This document shows positions 6,328 to 8,359 of a DNA stretch of 8,359 bases, one piece after another. The position numbers and the translations under genes were made by a program. Within the stretch, counting starts at the first letter, position 1, and every line of letters starts with the position of its first letter. The notes beneath the pieces were generated by a model. The model did not search any database. It was not told the origin of the DNA and saw only the letters and a program-made list of their open reading frames with translations. Origin of the DNA: Candidatus Cloacimonadota bacterium (GTDB lineage Bacteria; Cloacimonadota; Cloacimonadia; Cloacimonadales; TCS61); contig JAQICU010000118.1 in NCBI GenBank assembly GCA_027858325.1, positions 1 to 8,359 of the forward strand, written 5' to 3'.

Positions 6328-7311
6328 ATGAAAATTAATAAAGCTGAAAATCAGCTTCTTAGTTTGATTAGAGGTATTGGAAGATCAGGTAGAAAAGCTA
6401 CTAAAGAGTCCATTTTAGCATCTGGGAAACATCATTATAAAGATAAATTCTCAAATCTCAGTTCTGCATACAAATCCTTAATTCAGAAGAAATTAATTAT
6501 GGAGCTAAAAGAGGAATATTCTTTGACCAATAAAGCCATAATATTTATGAAAAAACAGAGAGCTGATGGTTTTGGCGAAATGTTGATTCGTAAAGAGAAA
6601 AGTACAGTTTATGGAAAGTACTGCGAAATGCTACACGGTAAGAATATTTCTCAATTCAATATGATGAATATGGAGCAACTTAATAAATTATTGGAATTAT
6701 TAGGGATAAATGAACATCAGAGAGTTCTGGATTTAGGTTGTGCTACCGGTACGATTGCCGAATATATTTCTGATAAAACGCAGGCAAATATTATTGGTAT
6801 TGATTTTGCCAAAACAGCTATCAAATGGGCACAGGAAAGAACAAAACCCAAACAGGATAGATTGAAGTTTATCACTATGGATATGGATATATTAGATTTC
6901 CCCAATAAATCTTTCGATACTGTCATTGCTATCGATACATTATATTTTGTGGAAGATCTAAATAAAACCATTCAAAAAATGAAAGCAATTCTAAAGAAAA
7001 ATGGTAAGTTGGGAATCTTCTTTTCACAAATGTTAAAACTAGAAGGAGATAGAGAAATATTACTTCCCGACAAAACAAAATTAGCACAGGCTTTGAAAAA
7101 AAACAATTTAAAATTCAGAACTTGGGATTTTACAGATAGTGAAAAAGAGTTTTGGAAAAAGTCTAAAAATATTGCAGAAACTCTGAAAAATGAATTTGAA
7201 ACAGAAGGGAATTCTCAGATTTATGAATCGAGAATAAGTGAAGCTAATTCTATTCTCAAATTTGTCGATACAGATAGAATTAGCCGACATTTATATATTG
7301 CAAATCTTTAA
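6328..7311 (+). CDS. Class I SAM-dependent methyltransferase with probable winged-helix N-terminus
   Basis: This 327-residue protein has two parts. Residues 1-75 look like a winged-helix domain: a helix (NKAENQLLSLIRGI), then KATKESILAS and FSNLSSAYKSLIQKKLIMEL as helix 2 and recognition helix, then a short wing ending EEYSLTNKA. Residues 115-235 form a Rossmann-fold methyltransferase with motif I VLDLGCATG (133-141), the acidic loop IIGIDFA (155-161), MDMDILDFP (184-192) and FDTVIAIDTLYFV (196-208), as in the Methyltransf_11/25 group. The remaining C-terminus (about 236-327) is charged and may bind substrate. The target, whether small molecule or protein, is unknown. The site before the start is weak (AGGAAG at 6311-6316, 11 bases away; CAGG abuts the ATG), so translation may be low or coupled. 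It sits between metabolic genes, so it may be a regulator or a modifying enzyme for the pathway. The methyltransferase call is firm; the winged helix is by eye. Confidence 0.78.
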   Translation: MKINKAENQLLSLIRGIGRSGRKATKESILASGKHHYKDKFSNLSSAYKSLIQKKLIMELKEEYSLTNKAIIFMKKQRADGFGEMLIRKEKSTVYGKYCEMLHGKNISQFNMMNMEQLNKLLELLGINEHQRVLDLGCATGTIAEYISDKTQANIIGIDFAKTAIKWAQERTKPKQDRLKFITMDMDILDFPNKSFDTVIAIDTLYFVEDLNKTIQKMKAILKKNGKLGIFFSQMLKLEGDREILLPDKTKLAQALKKNNLKFRTWDFTDSEKEFWKKSKNIAETLKNEFETEGNSQIYESRISEANSILKFVDTDRISRHLYIANL

Positions 7312-7325
7312 AATAAGGAGTTATT

Positions 7326-8189
7326 ATGGCTATTATAAACGACTTTGAATTCCATAAGCCAAATGATATAAATCAGACTTTGCTTTTACTTTCAAAATTG
7401 AATGGAAAAGCAAAAATTCTGGCAGGTGGAACTGATCTAATAGTTCATTTAAAAGAAGAACTTGTAAAAACGGAAAATGTGATCGACATTAAAGGAATTT
7501 CTGAACTGAGTAAAATTAAAATAGCTGAAGATAATATTTTTATTGGGGCAGGTGTTACATTTACTGAGATTATTGAATCACAACAGATCAAAGAGAAATT
7601 ACCAATTTTATGGCAAGCCAGTGAAAAAGTTGCCTCGGTTGGAATAAGAAACAGGGCTACTGTTGTTGGAAATATTTGCTCTGCAGTTCCCAGCCTCGAT
7701 TCTGCTCCGGCACTGCTTGTGTATGATGCAGAAGTTTTGGTTCAAAGCAAAACCGGTAAAAGAACAATCTCAATTCATGACTGGTTTGTAGGTCCTAAAA
7801 AAACAATTCTAAATCATGATGAACTTGTTTTAGGAATCAAGATACCAATTTTTAAACATGCTGGAGTTTATGAAAAATTAGGACGATATAAAGGTGAAGA
7901 TCTTGCTCAAGCTGGAATTGGTGTTCTCGCTGATGCAAACAGGAATTATCGTTTTGCCTATTGCGCTGTTGGTCCAATTCCTAAACGAATGAAAAAGCTG
8001 GAAGATTTCCTGCAAGGTAAAGAAATTTCTGATAAATTACTGGAAGAAGCTGCAGAGCTAATTCCAAATGAAATTTCTCCAATTTCTGATATCCGCTCTT
8101 CAGCAGAATATAGAACTCACATGATGAAAATAATGTTTAAACGCGGTTTACAAAAATCCGTTGCGATCTTGAAAGGTGGTAGATCATGA
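7326..8189 (+). CDS. FAD-binding subunit of a xanthine dehydrogenase-type molybdenum hydroxylase (XdhB/CoxM/YgfM-like)
   Basis: This 287-residue protein matches the usual length of separate FAD subunits in three-subunit molybdenum hydroxylases. The first FAD motif is AGGTDLIVHLKEE (33-45). The second is RNRATVVGNICSAVPSLDSAPALLVYDAEV (108-137), which contains the G-N-I-C-x-A-x-P-x-x-D-x-x-P pattern typical of the family. IFIGAGVTF (71-79) and ELVLGIKIP (166-174) are further family blocks. The subunit passes electrons from the 2Fe-2S subunit to the final acceptor (NAD+ or ferredoxin) after hydroxylation at the Mo centre. AAGGAG at 7315-7320 supports the start. Its stop overlaps the ATG of the 2Fe-2S gene in an ATGA, showing translational coupling. 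The molybdopterin subunit must lie downstream of the window. The substrate cannot be told from this subunit: xanthine, hypoxanthine, nicotinate and others all share it. Confidence 0.9.
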   Translation: MAIINDFEFHKPNDINQTLLLLSKLNGKAKILAGGTDLIVHLKEELVKTENVIDIKGISELSKIKIAEDNIFIGAGVTFTEIIESQQIKEKLPILWQASEKVASVGIRNRATVVGNICSAVPSLDSAPALLVYDAEVLVQSKTGKRTISIHDWFVGPKKTILNHDELVLGIKIPIFKHAGVYEKLGRYKGEDLAQAGIGVLADANRNYRFAYCAVGPIPKRMKKLEDFLQGKEISDKLLEEAAELIPNEISPISDIRSSAEYRTHMMKIMFKRGLQKSVAILKGGRS

Positions 8190-8359
8190 AAAAGATAACA
8201 TTAAAATTGAATGGTGAATTGCGTCACGTTTATGTAGATCCTGAAGAAATATTGCTGGATGTTTTGCGCGAGAAACTAGGTGTGAAAAGTCCAAAATGCG
8301 GTTGTGACCGGGGAGATTGCGGAGCCTGCGCAGTTCTTCTGAATGGTAAAAGCATTCGT
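8186..8359 (+). CDS. 2Fe-2S subunit of molybdenum hydroxylase, N-terminal part (partial)
   Basis: The first 58 residues of a gene are cut by the right edge. They show the plant-type ferredoxin fold that begins XdhC/CoxS-like subunits: a beta strand (KKITLKLNGEL), then V-D-P-E-E-I-L-L-D-V-L-R-E, then the cluster motif G-C-D-R-G-D-C-G-A-C-A-V with cluster ligands Cys40, Cys45 and Cys48. The fourth ligand, and a second 2Fe-2S domain, would follow outside the window. There is an extra Cys38 just before the motif. The start ATG at 8186 overlaps the FAD-subunit stop (ATGA), and AGGTGG at 8174-8179 gives a ribosome site. It relays electrons from the Mo-pterin site to the FAD subunit. Confidence 0.92.
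   Translation, partial: MKKITLKLNGELRHVYVDPEEILLDVLREKLGVKSPKCGCDRGDCGACAVLLNGKSIR

Noticed and set aside
5799..7290. Three small - strand open frames (5799-6047, 6717-6971, 7108-7290)
   Set aside because: They lie antisense within the cyclase and methyltransferase genes. They have no good ribosome sites and no recognisable domains.

Overview
This window is AT-rich bacterial DNA in which every supported gene lies on the + strand. Most genes have clear Shine-Dalgarno sequences (GAGGAGG, AGGAG, AAGGAG) and several overlap by 4 or 8 bases, so transcription is polycistronic. A GldG-type protein next to a DUF4340 protein, together with two palindromic intergenic repeats of a style I associate with FCB-group genomes, points to an anaerobe of the Cloacimonadota or a relative. 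Strong Shine-Dalgarno use argues against typical Bacteroidota. This placement is an inference, not a proof.

Region 1 (1-1242) is the end of an operon. It holds the C-terminus of a GldG-like auxiliary subunit of an ABC-type system, then a membrane-anchored DUF4340 protein, then a clear rho-independent terminator at 1213-1242. Region 2 (1243-1407) is a regulatory gap with a weak promoter candidate and an 11-bp hairpin just before the next gene.

Region 3 (1408-8359) looks like one long catabolic operon that runs off the right edge. Its first three genes are the DUF2877, FdrA and DUF1116 proteins, equivalent to E. coli AllH, AllF and AllG. Together these form oxamic transcarbamylase, which phosphorolyses oxalurate to oxamate and carbamoyl phosphate. 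They are followed by a cyclase-family (kynurenine formamidase/isatin hydrolase fold) metal hydrolase and a class I methyltransferase with a probable winged-helix N-terminus. Last come the FAD subunit and the start of the 2Fe-2S subunit of a xanthine dehydrogenase-type molybdenum hydroxylase.

Read together, the genes suggest a route in which a molybdenum hydroxylase oxidises an N-heterocycle, the cyclase-family enzyme opens the ring, and the FdrA/AllG/AllH complex cleaves the resulting ureido (carbamoyl) compound to carbamoyl phosphate. Carbamoyl phosphate could then make ATP through a carbamate kinase, which is not in the window. The substrate is unknown. A purine- or hydantoin/parabanate-like compound is the simplest guess.

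Two different palindromic repeats (3797-3893 and 5364-5441) sit inside the operon on either side of allG. I see no tRNA, rRNA, CRISPR array, transposase or riboswitch.
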